From the NCBI GenBank assembly GCA_033439255.1, contig CM065881.1, positions 2,294,001 through 2,358,000 of the forward strand: a DNA stretch of 64,000 nucleotides, written 5' to 3'. A program made the position numbers and the translations under genes. Within the stretch, counting starts at the first letter, position 1; each line of letters begins with the position of its first letter. This DNA is from Hericium rajendrae. Lineage: Eukaryota; Basidiomycota; Agaricomycetes; Russulales; Hericiaceae. The notes below the pieces were generated by a model, which saw only the letters and a list, made by a program, of their open reading frames with translations, made no database searches and was not told the DNA's origin. This document shows positions 42,553 through 53,055 of this stretch, piece by piece.

Positions 42553-45500
42553 TGATGTGTGGACCCTGGGAATGGAGGCGGCAGCCAAAACCAAAACCAA
42601 CAGAGTACCGGGGGGTGCGAGGGGACCAAGTATCTCAAGTGAGGAGTGAGGTGGGGGCAGCTGAGGGTCACTGCAGCAGGGACAATGGAGCGACCAGTTC
42701 GCTAAGGGCGAGTCTGGGGCAATCTGGTGATAAGCGGCTGAGAAGGATGAGGAACGGCTGTAGAATGACAAGGAGAACGACGAGACACACGGGTCTCTGA
42801 TACGACGGACTAATCCTAGAGAAAAGGACTGAAAAGCAGCTGATATGACTGAATCTGACGAACGACACTGCGGGTGGACTGGCCTAAAGAGGGCGGACTT
42901 GTCTAAAGTCCAGAGAACGATGAGAACAACAGTGAGAGAGACTTCTGAGGTCTGAGCTCTGAGGGGGAAAGGTGCACTGAGGGGTTCTATTCGAAGCTGG
43001 GACTCTGTCTACCATACAAGTAAGAAACTCGCCCTTGGCGGTCTCGGGCGATCTCGGACTCGGCTGCTCTATGGTACATCTATGGTCCGAAACCATCAAA
43101 AGGTGGCATCCAGGCATCCTGTACAACACAGACCCGGTACCATAATGCCAGCAGCCTGATTGGCTCACCAAAACTGCTGAGGACGACCTGGAGCGAACTT
43201 GAGGAAACCTCGGTGAGGCCTGCAGTAGCTGACAACTCCTGAGATGAGGGACATCACCGCTCTGAGTGGGGTTGGTGGGTGAGGAGCTGGAAGCTGGATG
43301 GGAGTGAAGGGGAACTGCATGGGAGATGGTGAGATGAGGTCTGACGTTGCTGAACACAGCTTGAGGCGTATCATTCTCCCCCCAACTGAAAAATAGACTG
43401 TCCTCAGTCTAACCAATGAGCCCCACGAGGGATTCGGACGCTAGACACCAAATACGCTTCGAGCGGTGTTCTCACTATAGCTGCGAAGGAGAGTGGAGGT
43501 GGTGACAACGATCAAGCGGGAATGCATCGTGGTAGAGGAGGACGATCTGGGATCACTGCTGGTGGGTTCTGATGGAAAGCGAGATGGTCACAGAAAATGA
43601 TATCACTGTCGTCGACTAAGGGTGCCCTGAGCGAACTTGACTCGGATCTGGAAAGCGACTGGATAAATGACACTGAAAGTGGTGGAGTGATGGAAAACGG
43701 AGGTCGACAGTCGGCAGGTATAGGCTTGGATGCCATAGGCAAGCTTGGAGTGGGTTCAGAGCCACCAACAAGGACTCCTGGGTTGAGATCAGATTTTGAG
43801 ACACCCTGGTGATCCACCGGCAGGTCTGCACATTGAGAAAGGAACTCTGCATCGGTAGAGATGGTGGAAGGAAGGGGAGATGAGCTGCTCGAGACTTGGT
43901 GCTTCTCTAAGTCCAATAGAAACAAGTTCGCTGGTGGTTCGCTTTGGGCGATGTTGAGCGCAGAGTGAACTTGAGTCTCTAACTGCTCGCATTGGTCTCT
44001 GGACGACAGGAGAGGCCTCCTAGATGATGACACATGATGATCGATGAAGGATGAGCTCGACATATGGGCTGGCATCACTGCTGGCTCATGGAGCTGAGCA
44101 AGTTCGCCTCGAGCGTGGTAGGTGGTGAAGTCGAGTTGCATCTGATAGAGCTGAGCAAGCTGATGTCTGCAAGACTGGATCGGTGTCGAAATGGAGAGGC
44201 CACGCCTTAGAAGATGGACTCGATCCTCAAAGGACACTTGATCTGCGGTCGAAGGAAGGTCGCTGTGGGCGGACTTGTGCGGAGCAGGCATCATCAGAAA
44301 AATATGCAGGTCCTACATAGTTCTACATATCTTATATAGAAGTCATAGGCCCATAGCACCTCCCTTTACTACATAGCTCTCATAGCCCAAAGGGAGAGCT
44401 ATGGAGTGCTATGAGATGCTATAGAGCTGAAGGGGGTGCTATGAACTGCTATCATAGCTATCATAGCTAACTATGAAGCTATTATAGGGTGTCTAGCTAT
44501 TAAATCTATCAGAGCTATGTTACCTACTTATGTTATACTCAATATGTAAACTTAGCACATCTATCAAAGTAATAAGATCTATCAAAACTATCAAAATTTT
44601 TGTTCAGCTATAAAGCAAATCTTATATTCATCACTATTATTAAAACATTATATCAAAATATTATTTTGAAAGTAATTATTTAAATTTTATATTATCTTAA
44701 TCAATCTCATATATAACAACATCATAATCTATTATAATCTAATAATAGACTTTATAATTTACTACAACAATATACACTCACAACTCAAAAAGATAATAAA
44801 TTATAAAAACCTACTTTAATCTAAAAAGCGAAAATCTATTAGTCAAGATATTAAATAACAAAGACACAAACACAAACACAATAAAAGATCAGCCCACCTT
44901 AACTTGAAAAGATAACAAAGACATAACTATAGGGAACATTAGTAAAGAACATAGAATATTAAATTAAAGTCAACATACCTTAAAGATAATTGAGCAAAGA
45001 AACAATGAGCAAAGAAGAAACAGCGAGCAAAGAAAGCACAACGACGAGCAAAGAAGGAGCAACGGCGAGCAAGCAACAACGACGATGACGACGACGACGC
45101 CGACGTGGCGAGAGATGGTGGGGGTTAGAGAGCAAGAGGCAACGCGCGTCGCGCGAGCCTTATATACGATTCCCGGGCGAAGCCGGGAATCGTAGCTGCC
45201 GGGCGTTGCCGAGCGCCGCGTCAGAGACTGAGTATTAGATTTCGTTAACTTGTGTTTGCTGATTCGTAGCGTACGGTCCATAAGTTAGACATGTAGCTCA
45301 TATAATCGAATGGTATGAATGTATTTTATATGGAGTCTTTTTTTCTAAATTATAGCGATTTTATCCGATTAACAATGTTTGAGATGTTTGAACTCGCGCA
45401 ATCGGTAGCTCGAGCACTAAGGCGCCGCGTCGTTCGACTTGTCCTCCATACTTCTCAATGACTCCCATTCATCCCTCCACCTCGCTCTCCTCGTTCTCCT

Positions 45501-45609
45501 CGTTCTCCTCGTTTCTCGTCAACTCGAAGGCCTGTAGGATTTGGTGGAAGCTTGGAGGGCTCAAGGTAAGTAAAAAAACACTTATATTCATTTCTATTGT
45601 ACTGATTCG

Positions 45610-45642
45610 GAGAGTATCGCTCGTTATCTGAGCGATACTCTC
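45610..45642 (+). repeat. Hairpin GAGAGTATCGCTC / GAGCGATACTCTC, module 3
   Basis: A perfect 13-bp stem with a 7-nt loop. GTAAGTA lies 38 nt upstream (45566-45572) and a GC-rich array begins directly downstream. Confidence 0.8.
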
Positions 45643-45645
45643 ATT

Positions 45646-46840
45646 TCTCCTCGTTCTTTCGTGCCTCCACGCTCCCATGGCCGCCCTTTCCCCATTCCCG
45701 CCCTCCTCGCATCCTCGCCGCATCCATCGCATCGCTGCCGCGTCGCAACACGCGATGTTCTCCGCGTGTGGCACCGACGCCCCGTGGCCCAACCCAACGT
45801 CTCGCGCACGGCTTCAACAGCCTGCGCCATCCCTCGCGCCTTCTGCACCGCTGCGGTAGCCTACACCCCACCTCAGCACCCCCGTACGGCCATGACAAGT
45901 TATGGCACCACGACACAACAATGAACGTCGAGTCCCGTTGCCGTGGCAACGGGACTCGAGAGTCGTACGTTCCTGCACCCCCAACTGCGTGCGCAGGAGT
46001 GTACATCCTGGACGGCGTATGCCTGCGTCCGTGCGCGGCCCCGGCTGCGCGTGCCTGTGTCCACCCACCTGGACTCTGACTGCGTGCACGACCGTGCGCG
46101 GTCTTGATACCCCCGACGAGCTACCCCGCCCTCTATGCCACGTCCGTGTCCCCGTCCTGCGTGCCACGTCCACGTCCCCTCCTCCGCGTCGCCTCGACGC
46201 CCTCCGCGTCGCATCCACACCTTCCGCGCAGCCTCGACGCCTTCCGCGTCGCCTTCGTGCCCTCCACGCCCTCCACGCCGGCTCCACGCTCTCCACGCCA
46301 CGTCCTCTCCACGCCACGTCCACGCCTTCCGCGCCGCCTCCACGCCCTCTGCGTCGCCTCCCGCGCCCTCCTGCGCCACGTCCGCAGCTTCCCCGCCCTC
46401 CGTGCCACGTCCACAGCCTCCGCGCAACCTAGGCGCCCTCCGCATCATTTCCACGCCCTCCACGTCGCTTCCCCGCCTTCCGCGCAGCCTCCGCGCCCTC
46501 CGCGTCGCTCCACGTCCTCCGCACAGGCTCCTCGCCCTCCGCGCCGCCTCTGCTGTGTCCGCGCCGTGTCCGCGCCATCTCCGCCGTGTCCGCGCCATCT
46601 GCGCCGTGTCCGCGCCGTCTGCGCGGCGTCTCCGCCCTTTGCCGCACCTCGTGTGCATCACCAGCCATGCGCGCGACTATAACGCCACGCGCACGCACCT
46701 CGGCAGCCACCTTATGGCAGTGCAGCAGGCAGCAGCCCGCGCGCGACGGCGCGGTCGCACATAAGGTGCTGATGCCACGAGCACAATGTCAGCGGGCTGC
46801 ACACTACGTCAGCAGCCCGCGCGCGACTGCTACATGATGC
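45646..46840 (+). repeat. GC-rich degenerate array of module 3
   Basis: The plus strand is pyrimidine-rich with degenerate units such as CCGCGCCGCCTCCACGCCCT, most regular at 46180-46640. It tails into AT-rich sequence with AATAAA (46926-46931) and a T-run, which could be a polyadenylation region. Open frames in several phases result from the repeat. An inverted repeat CGAGTCCCGTTGCC / GGCAACGGGACTCG lies at about 45929-45956. Confidence 0.65.
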
Positions 46841-49800
46841 GCGCAATGCTGCCCGAGTTGTATTCATAATTACAATTAGTTTCTGTAGCTGTAGACTAGT
46901 TCTTGTACTGTATTCCTAAATATTAATAAACCTTTTTTTTGGAATTGGAAATCCCTCGTTTCATAAAATCAAAAAAATTGACTTGTGATTATGGAGTCTA
47001 CCATATCTGACATAGGGCTGATAGAGTCCATAGCAAGGCTATGATGGTGCATAGCTCTGATAGTAATGGCTTACAGGTACATAGGTCTATATACCTTCTG
47101 CCTGCTGCTATAAAGGCTATCATAATGTGCATAGCTCTACATAGGTGCAAGGGTGGCTATATAGATCCCATAGCACTATGCTAGGACACATACTTTAGTA
47201 CTGAGCTATATAGATTTCTAATTTTTCAGATGATTTGGTGGACAAAGGGAGCAGTTTGAGCAATGGTGCTTGGTGAAGACTGGTCTGGGGCATGCCAGGA
47301 TGGGGTGCGCTGATAGAACTGGTCAAGACGAACTGCAATGGGATCACCTGGGACACCTCGAGGTAGCCAGGCCCCAGAAGGTAAAGTGATCTCGCCTCTG
47401 GTGTTGAACTTGCACTTGCCAGCCTTCAGGTACGTCTGAACTGCTGCGCACTGACGAAGGAAGTGGCCATGGGCCCCACAGAAGCTGCAATGCCCAGGGG
47501 CAGTACGAATACGCCGAGGCTGTCTGAAGGTCGTCGAAGGCATACAGGAGGTCGCTGGCTGGACAGGAGGTGAAAATGTCGGCAGCTGGACCGTCCTAAG
47601 CAGGAGATTCGCTAATGAGGGTACATGCTCGCTTTTGATAGTGATTGTGGTGGCAGAATCCAAGACCGCTGGTGGCGAACTCGCCAAAACGTTGGCAACT
47701 GGGTCATTGCAGCCTGTATGAGGGCCAAATGTGATGCTGGTACCATGCAGAATGCGTTTAGCAGCGTGATAGATGTTGATAATGGGGTAGGACTTGTCTG
47801 GATGGTGGTCTGGGTGCCTCTGGGTGAGATAGGCCTCAATCTGGTGGCAGAGTCGATCTGGAAGTGCTGAGAGGAAGAAATGCTGCTCCTCGAAAGCAGA
47901 GAGACGTCCCTGGTGCTTCAGGCAACGTGAAATGACCAAAAATCGGCGAAGAAATGCACCAAGTTCGCCTAAGGAGGACAAGTTCGCCTGAAGCGTCCTT
48001 CGAGCGAGAGCCACCAAATCCTGCCTGGACCAAAGGCCTCCTGCTTCAGAACCTGGATACAACTTCTGGATCGCAGCCTTGAACTCGTTCCAAGTGCCTG
48101 TGCCAAAACTCGGTTCAGACTGCCAGAGCTCCTGGGCATCTAACTCAGACAAAAGCCGGACTGCATGAGCCTTCTTCTCCAGATCGTCCTGGACCTGAAA
48201 GCGCTGAAAACAAAACTCCAGATCTGCAAAATATGGTCTGAGTTCATGGGGATCATCTCCGGCAAAGCTGGGAGCACCGCTCTCTCCACGCATTGGCATG
48301 AACGCTGATGGCATCATTGTAACAGAAGCGGCGGGACGGGGGTAATGTCGAGGATGAAAGTGAGCAGTAGTGATCGGGGGCACGCTAGAGCAATCAGGAA
48401 CGATGGAGGTGACTCTGATGCGAGGAAAGTGAGCCTGAGATGGACTAGGGGTGATCAGGGGTGATGAGGAGCGACTTTGAGGCGATCTTGCTATGACTAG
48501 GGCAATGCGAGACAATTGGAAGGGACGAGTGAAGAGCCAAGGTGGTGGACGATGACCTGAGATGATAACCGATGATCTGGAATGCTCAAAAGCGATGAAA
48601 GGTGCTCAAAAGCGATGACAAATGCTCAAAAGCAATAGAAGGCGATTCTGGGGCAACCAGAATGACGAGCGATAGGGAGAGATGATCCAAAGGGGCCAGG
48701 GGTGCTCCTGGGGTGATACGACCTGAAAAAGCAATGAGAAACTGCTAAAAGCAACCAATGTCACCGACAGCAGGTCAAGATCGCCAGCGGAAATCTAAAA
48801 CAAAAGAAAGCAAGTAGGGGCCAAGAAAATGACCTGAGAGCGACTCGAGAGGCTCCTGAACGTCGATGGTGACTTTGGGATGGACTGTAAGCAGTCTGGA
48901 CACAACTGGCTCAACCTGAAAGAAACAAGACTCCTCTGCAACCAATGGAGAGTGCTAGGGATGCTGGGGCAACCTTGCCTAAGACAAAATGCGATAAGTC
49001 GATGGGAGATGGCTCCTGAACAAAAGACAGTGATAGGAGTGATCGATAGGAACCCTGGGGCAATGAAAAGTGACTCAAAGCACTGGAAGATGATAGGAGG
49101 AGGAGCTGATGCAAGCTATGGGGTACAGAGGCACCTCCAAGGCAAGTCTGAGCAACAGAAGGGAGCTGGGACAACTCAATGGTGCGAAGAGGTCACTGAA
49201 GGGGATATAAGGGCAATCCTGGACGACCTAAGATGCTGAAAGCTGGTGGCGACCTAGTACGCTACTGGCGACTCTGTGGCGACAGTGCTAGGCGATGATC
49301 CTGGGTGCTAAAAAGGCAAACAAGAGCGATTGAAGACCAACTAATGCTGTCAAAATGTGATCTGGGGCGACCAAATGAAGTGAGAAGTGATGCTAGGCAG
49401 TAAGAGATGCTGGGGACTGAGTCCGCCTAAGGCAACCTTGAGGCGAGCTGAGACGATCTGAGGTGATCAAGGGATGATTAAAGACGATTGGAGTGACTTA
49501 AAGACGACGAAGAAAGGCCGGAGGTGACGAGAGGTGATAGGAGATGACTCAGAACGATCTGAGCCAGTACAGGGCACTGAGGAGAGATGGAGGATGGTCC
49601 TGGGTGACAAAAAGCGACTCTGGGAGGGGCAGGATGGTGGAAAGCGACAGGAGGCAATCAGGTGTGATGAATGGTGCTGAGAACCGGTTGGAAAGCTCTG
49701 CAACCAATGGCGATCTTGAAGAATGCACCAAGGCCGCCTAAGGCGATAGCAAGCGAGAATGTGATAGAGAGCAAAAATGCGATGTCCTGACCTCGATGGC

Positions 49801-50700
49801 AGTCTTGACCTGATAGAGGCTACGCCTGGGTACACCCCTCACTGTTTTGAGTATGGAACCCTCGCGGTGGGCTCCAAAATGATGTGTGGACCCTGGGAAT
49901 GGAGGCGGCAGCCAAAACCAAAACCAACAGAGTACCGGGGGGTGCGAGGGGACCAAGTATCTCAAGTGAGGAGTGAGGTGGGGGCAGCTGAGGGTCACTG
50001 CAGCAGGGACAATGGAGCGACCAGTTCGCTAAGGGCAAGTCTGGGGCGATCTGGCGATAAGCAGCTGAGAAGGATGAGGAACGGCTGTAGAATGACAAGG
50101 AGAACGACGAGACACACGGGTCTCTGATACGACGGACTAATCCTAGAGAAAAGGACTGAAAAGCGGCTGATATGACTGAATCTGACGAACGACACTGCGG
50201 GCGGACTGGCCTAAAGAGGGTGGACTTGTCTAAAGTCCGGAGAACGATGAGAACAACAGTGAGAGAGACTTCTGAGGTCTGAGCTCTGAGGGGGGAAGGT
50301 GCACTGAGGGGTTCTATTCGAAGCTGGGACTCTGTCTACCATACAAGTAAGAAACTCGCCCTTGGCGGTCTCGAGCGATCTCGGACTTGGCTGCTCTATG
50401 GTACATCTATGGTCCGAAACCATCAAAAGGCGGCATCCAGGCATCCTGTACAACACAGACCCGGTACCATAATGCCAGCAGCCTGATTGGCTCACCAAAA
50501 CCACTGAGGATGACCTGGAGCGAACTTGAGGAAACCTCGGTGAGGCCTGCAGTAGCTGACAACTCCTGAGATGAGGGACATCACCGCTCTGAGCGGGGTT
50601 GGTGGGTGAGGAGCTGGAAGCTGGATGGGAGTGAAGGGGAACTGCATGGGAGATGGTGAGATGAGGTCTGACGTTGCTGAACACAGCTTGAGGCGTATCA

Positions 50701-52049
50701 CCGGATTGACCGGGAGCACCTGGAAGGTGATGGCGGAGGTGGACCAGACGCGTTTGGCGAGCAACTGGGTGACAGCCTCAGCAGAGAGGTTAAAGATGAG
50801 AAACGCATTAGGAGTGTTGGACGGGCGCGCGTCTGCCATGGTGATATATGTGCCGATGGGGCTGGCGACTTTGACCTGGGGGGTGCGGGTGACCTCAGCG
50901 ATGACGGTCTTCAGGACAGCGGCCGTCGTCGGGTGGGTGGAGGGGGGTTTGGCGGAATCAAAGATTTGCGCGATGAGTTTGGGGCCGGGCATCTTGTCCC
51001 AGGTATCGACCTGGTTGGCGTCGATATGGTCGAGGGCAGCGAGAGAGTGGTCGTCATGGATGGCAGGGTACTCAGTAAGAGGGTCGGCAGATGGGCTCGG
51101 GTCGGCTGGGCCATGGTTCTGGGCTGCGAGGGTGAAGGTCGACGCGAGCTGCCTGCGTGCAAGCAGGCTGGTACTGGTGTTGTTACCGACAGGCTTGGCA
51201 TTCAGAGGCTGGTTGGAGGATGTGGCTGCCGGCTGGCGGGAGTCATGCCTGCACGGGAGAGGTGGGAACTTGTCATGGACGGTAGCGTCGGGGCGCTCAG
51301 CCATTGGAGCTATGAGGGCGACCTGGTTGGGGCCAATGAGGCCGACGCTCGGGGCATTGTCCAGAGATACAGTGGACTGAGCTTTGCGCCTGAGTTGCTC
51401 CTTGTACGCCTCAGGGCGTTCAGCGCGGAAGTTAAGGCACCAGCATATGGCGTCCTCAGGCCAGCCCGTCATGTCCTGGCCGTCAATGATGAGGCGCTCA
51501 CCGGGTTTGAGAGAAGGGATGGGGAGCTGGGACGGGGTGCTCGCAGCGGCATCGGCAGCGGCAGCAGGGGCAGGGGTGGGGGTGGGGGGGAGTGGGGTGG
51601 TGTCCACGGCAGGCTTGGGTGCAGCGCTGCCTGTCTCGGTGCTGGACTCGGTCATGAGGGCCTCAAAGGGGTTGTGGGAGGCGATGTCCATCGGTTGGGT
51701 GGAACCGTCTACCTCCTCCTCCTCAAACTCGTCTACCTCGCCCATCTCTGTGTCAGGGACGTCCGGGGGGTGGTCAGAAGTAAGCGCTTCACGCTTCTTG
51801 GTCTGGGCGGCATGCTTGGTGATTGCACGCTGCTTCGCAGTCAGCCCATCTGTGTATAGGAGTCAGGGATAGAATGGCAAAGTGTGTGCGGGGGGACATA
51901 CCATCGCCACGGTTTGCCTTGGAGGCCTTCCGAGCCTCAGCGGTAGCGTCGGCAGGGCCAGAGGAGATCTTCGTTCGAGCAGAGTGGGAGGTGCGAGGTT
52001 CCTTCACCACATTCGCGAAGGACGGAGCGGAGGTGGACGGGTTCGACAT
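50701..52049 (-). pseudogene. LINE ORF1, 5' part, apparently containing an intron
   Basis: The start is MSNPSTSAPSFANVVKEPRT at 52049. The frame reaches KANRGD and then meets a good intron: GTATGT donor at 51901 and ACAG acceptor at 51852-51850 (52 bp). After it the frame runs on as GLTAKQRAITKHAAQTKKRE, acidic GEVDEFEEEEVDG, a Pro/Ala-rich stretch and SLKPGERLIIDGQDMTGWPEDAICWCLNF, and up to FQVLPVNP, where LTR element B is inserted. The ORF1 assignment rests on position, basic/low-complexity composition and the knuckle in the 3' part. An alternative is that translation starts at MGEVDEFEEE (51745). Confidence 0.65.
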
Positions 52050-52692
52050 TATGTAGAAGGGCTGCGTGGAAGGTACTGGTGGACAGTGGGGATTCCCTGA
52101 GGGTGTACGGCAGGTCTTATACGGTCAGGGTGAGGTGCGCCTCATGCCGTCTATCTCTTTGTTCGTTGTTATCGTGGTGCGTGTTGTGTCCTCGAGGTGA
52201 TTCTGTTTCTTTGTTGTCTTTGTGCATAAAGGGTCCTTTGTAAGGGTGATTACTGATTGCGTGAAGAAGTGCCACGCGATGGTGAGTATAACGAGGGCGT
52301 TGTGGAATGTGTAGTGGCTCAGGTGTGAGGGAGCTCGTCGCGGAGGGGCATAGCCTTGCATTGCAATGGTTCACAGCTCATCGTGGTCTGCGGGGCAATC
52401 AATTTTATACCGCAGTAATGGATTGTGGTATTCAGGAGTGAGATAACGCAACACGGTACATAAGTGGGTGGTAGTTAGGTAGGCGTTGGCCTTGGGGAGC
52501 GTCCATCGACTCTCTCGCAGCGAAGGAGCATATAGAGACTCTGGGGGGGCCAGATGGTAATCTGAGGGCATACTGTGTCCGTCAGTCAACATCGACGACG
52601 TCCTGTACAGTGGTCGTATGCCCATCCTTGCCCACGTCTGAGCGTGGGAAAATCCGACCATGGTGGTGGTACGAGATCAAGGAGCCTCCTCC
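52050..52692 (-). other. LINE 5' untranslated region
   Basis: About 640 bp between the inferred 5' end of the LINE and ORF1. A 96-codon minus-strand frame (52661-52371) is present but has no recognisable motif. LINE promoters are internal to the 5' UTR in general; no specific promoter element was identified here. Confidence 0.45.
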
Positions 52693-52708
52693 GGCCTTCG
52701 TCAGCCTT

Positions 52709-53055
52709 CGTCGCGGCGAACTCTTCTGAACTCACCTCATTATCGACGTTCCGGACTTCTGAGCCAATCCCTATGCTATGTCCGCATCTCAAACTCACAC
52801 TGGTTTCTTCGCTGAGGATACGCCTCTCAGTCTATGATCGATAGATCTATCTACCCCGGACAACGGACGCTTTGGAGAAATGAAAACTCGTCTCGCGTCG
52901 TCTTCGTGATCATCTTGGCTGATGCCGGCTCGCGGCCTCGATCTTTGTGCATAACGTGCAGGCTTGGAGACAGTCACACTAACGTGTATGTATGTGGCTG
53001 GACTCTTAGGACGTGGCATGCTCTACTGACGCTTAGCAGTTCTTCAGACCGCTCC
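52709..53055. other. Former continuation of the 22.2 kb locus
   Basis: If the LINE is removed, this stretch directly follows 22216. It contains no convincing gene and ends at the insertion point of TIR element copy 2 (after CGCTC). Confidence 0.45.

Larger units (their letters stand above)
44292..47232. mobile_element. 2.9 kb TIR element with CATC(A/T)G ends
   Basis: The left end is CATCAGAAAAAT and the right end reads ATTTTTCAGATG (complement CATCTGAAAAAT). Comparison with the uninterrupted sequence in element A shows the insertion point precisely, with only AT duplicated (44290-44291 and 47233-47234). Both ends hold many CATAGCTAT/ATAGCTATG subterminal repeats (44350-44520 and 46980-47200), typical of transposase-binding sites. 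No transposase was recognised. Inside lie an AT-rich region (44500-45000) and a full hairpin plus GC-rich array module (45566-46650). Confidence 0.75.
42553..50700 (-). mobile_element. Gag-only LTR element B, with a nested TIR element
   Basis: Same family as element A but on the minus strand. LTRs are at 49880-50700 (5' side) and 42553-43373 (3' side), each 821 bp; CCGG flanks both ends as a 4-bp duplication. It carries the same leader and gag-type region and no pol. A 2.9 kb TIR element (44292-47232) sits within its gag region, so the gag parts lie at about 48515-47233 and 44291-43512. Apart from that insertion it resembles element A closely. LTR divergence by eye is about 2 percent, so it is younger than element A. 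It is inserted in ORF1 of the LINE. Confidence 0.88.
22217..52692 (-). mobile_element. LINE (non-LTR retrotransposon), split by nested insertions
   Basis: On the minus strand the element starts near 52692 and ends in a poly-A tail (a T-run on the plus strand ending at 22227). The flanking direct repeat GGCCTTCGTCAGCCTT (22201-22216 and 52693-52708) marks a target-site duplication, so both ends belong to one insertion. LINE sequence is present at about 52692-50701 (5' UTR and start of ORF1), 42552-39975 (rest of ORF1, endonuclease) and about 25553-22217 (reverse transcriptase, RNase H, 3' UTR), about 7.9 kb in total. Everything between is later DNA. About 200 codons between endonuclease and reverse transcriptase are not seen. 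The combination of ORF1 with a CCHC knuckle, AP endonuclease, RT with an ADD motif and RNase H suggests a Tad1-like clade, which a tree would have to confirm. Confidence 0.8.

Noticed and set aside
52371-52661. A 96-codon minus-strand frame upstream of LINE ORF1
   Set aside because: It falls in the inferred LINE 5' UTR, has no recognisable motif and no homologue in the window.
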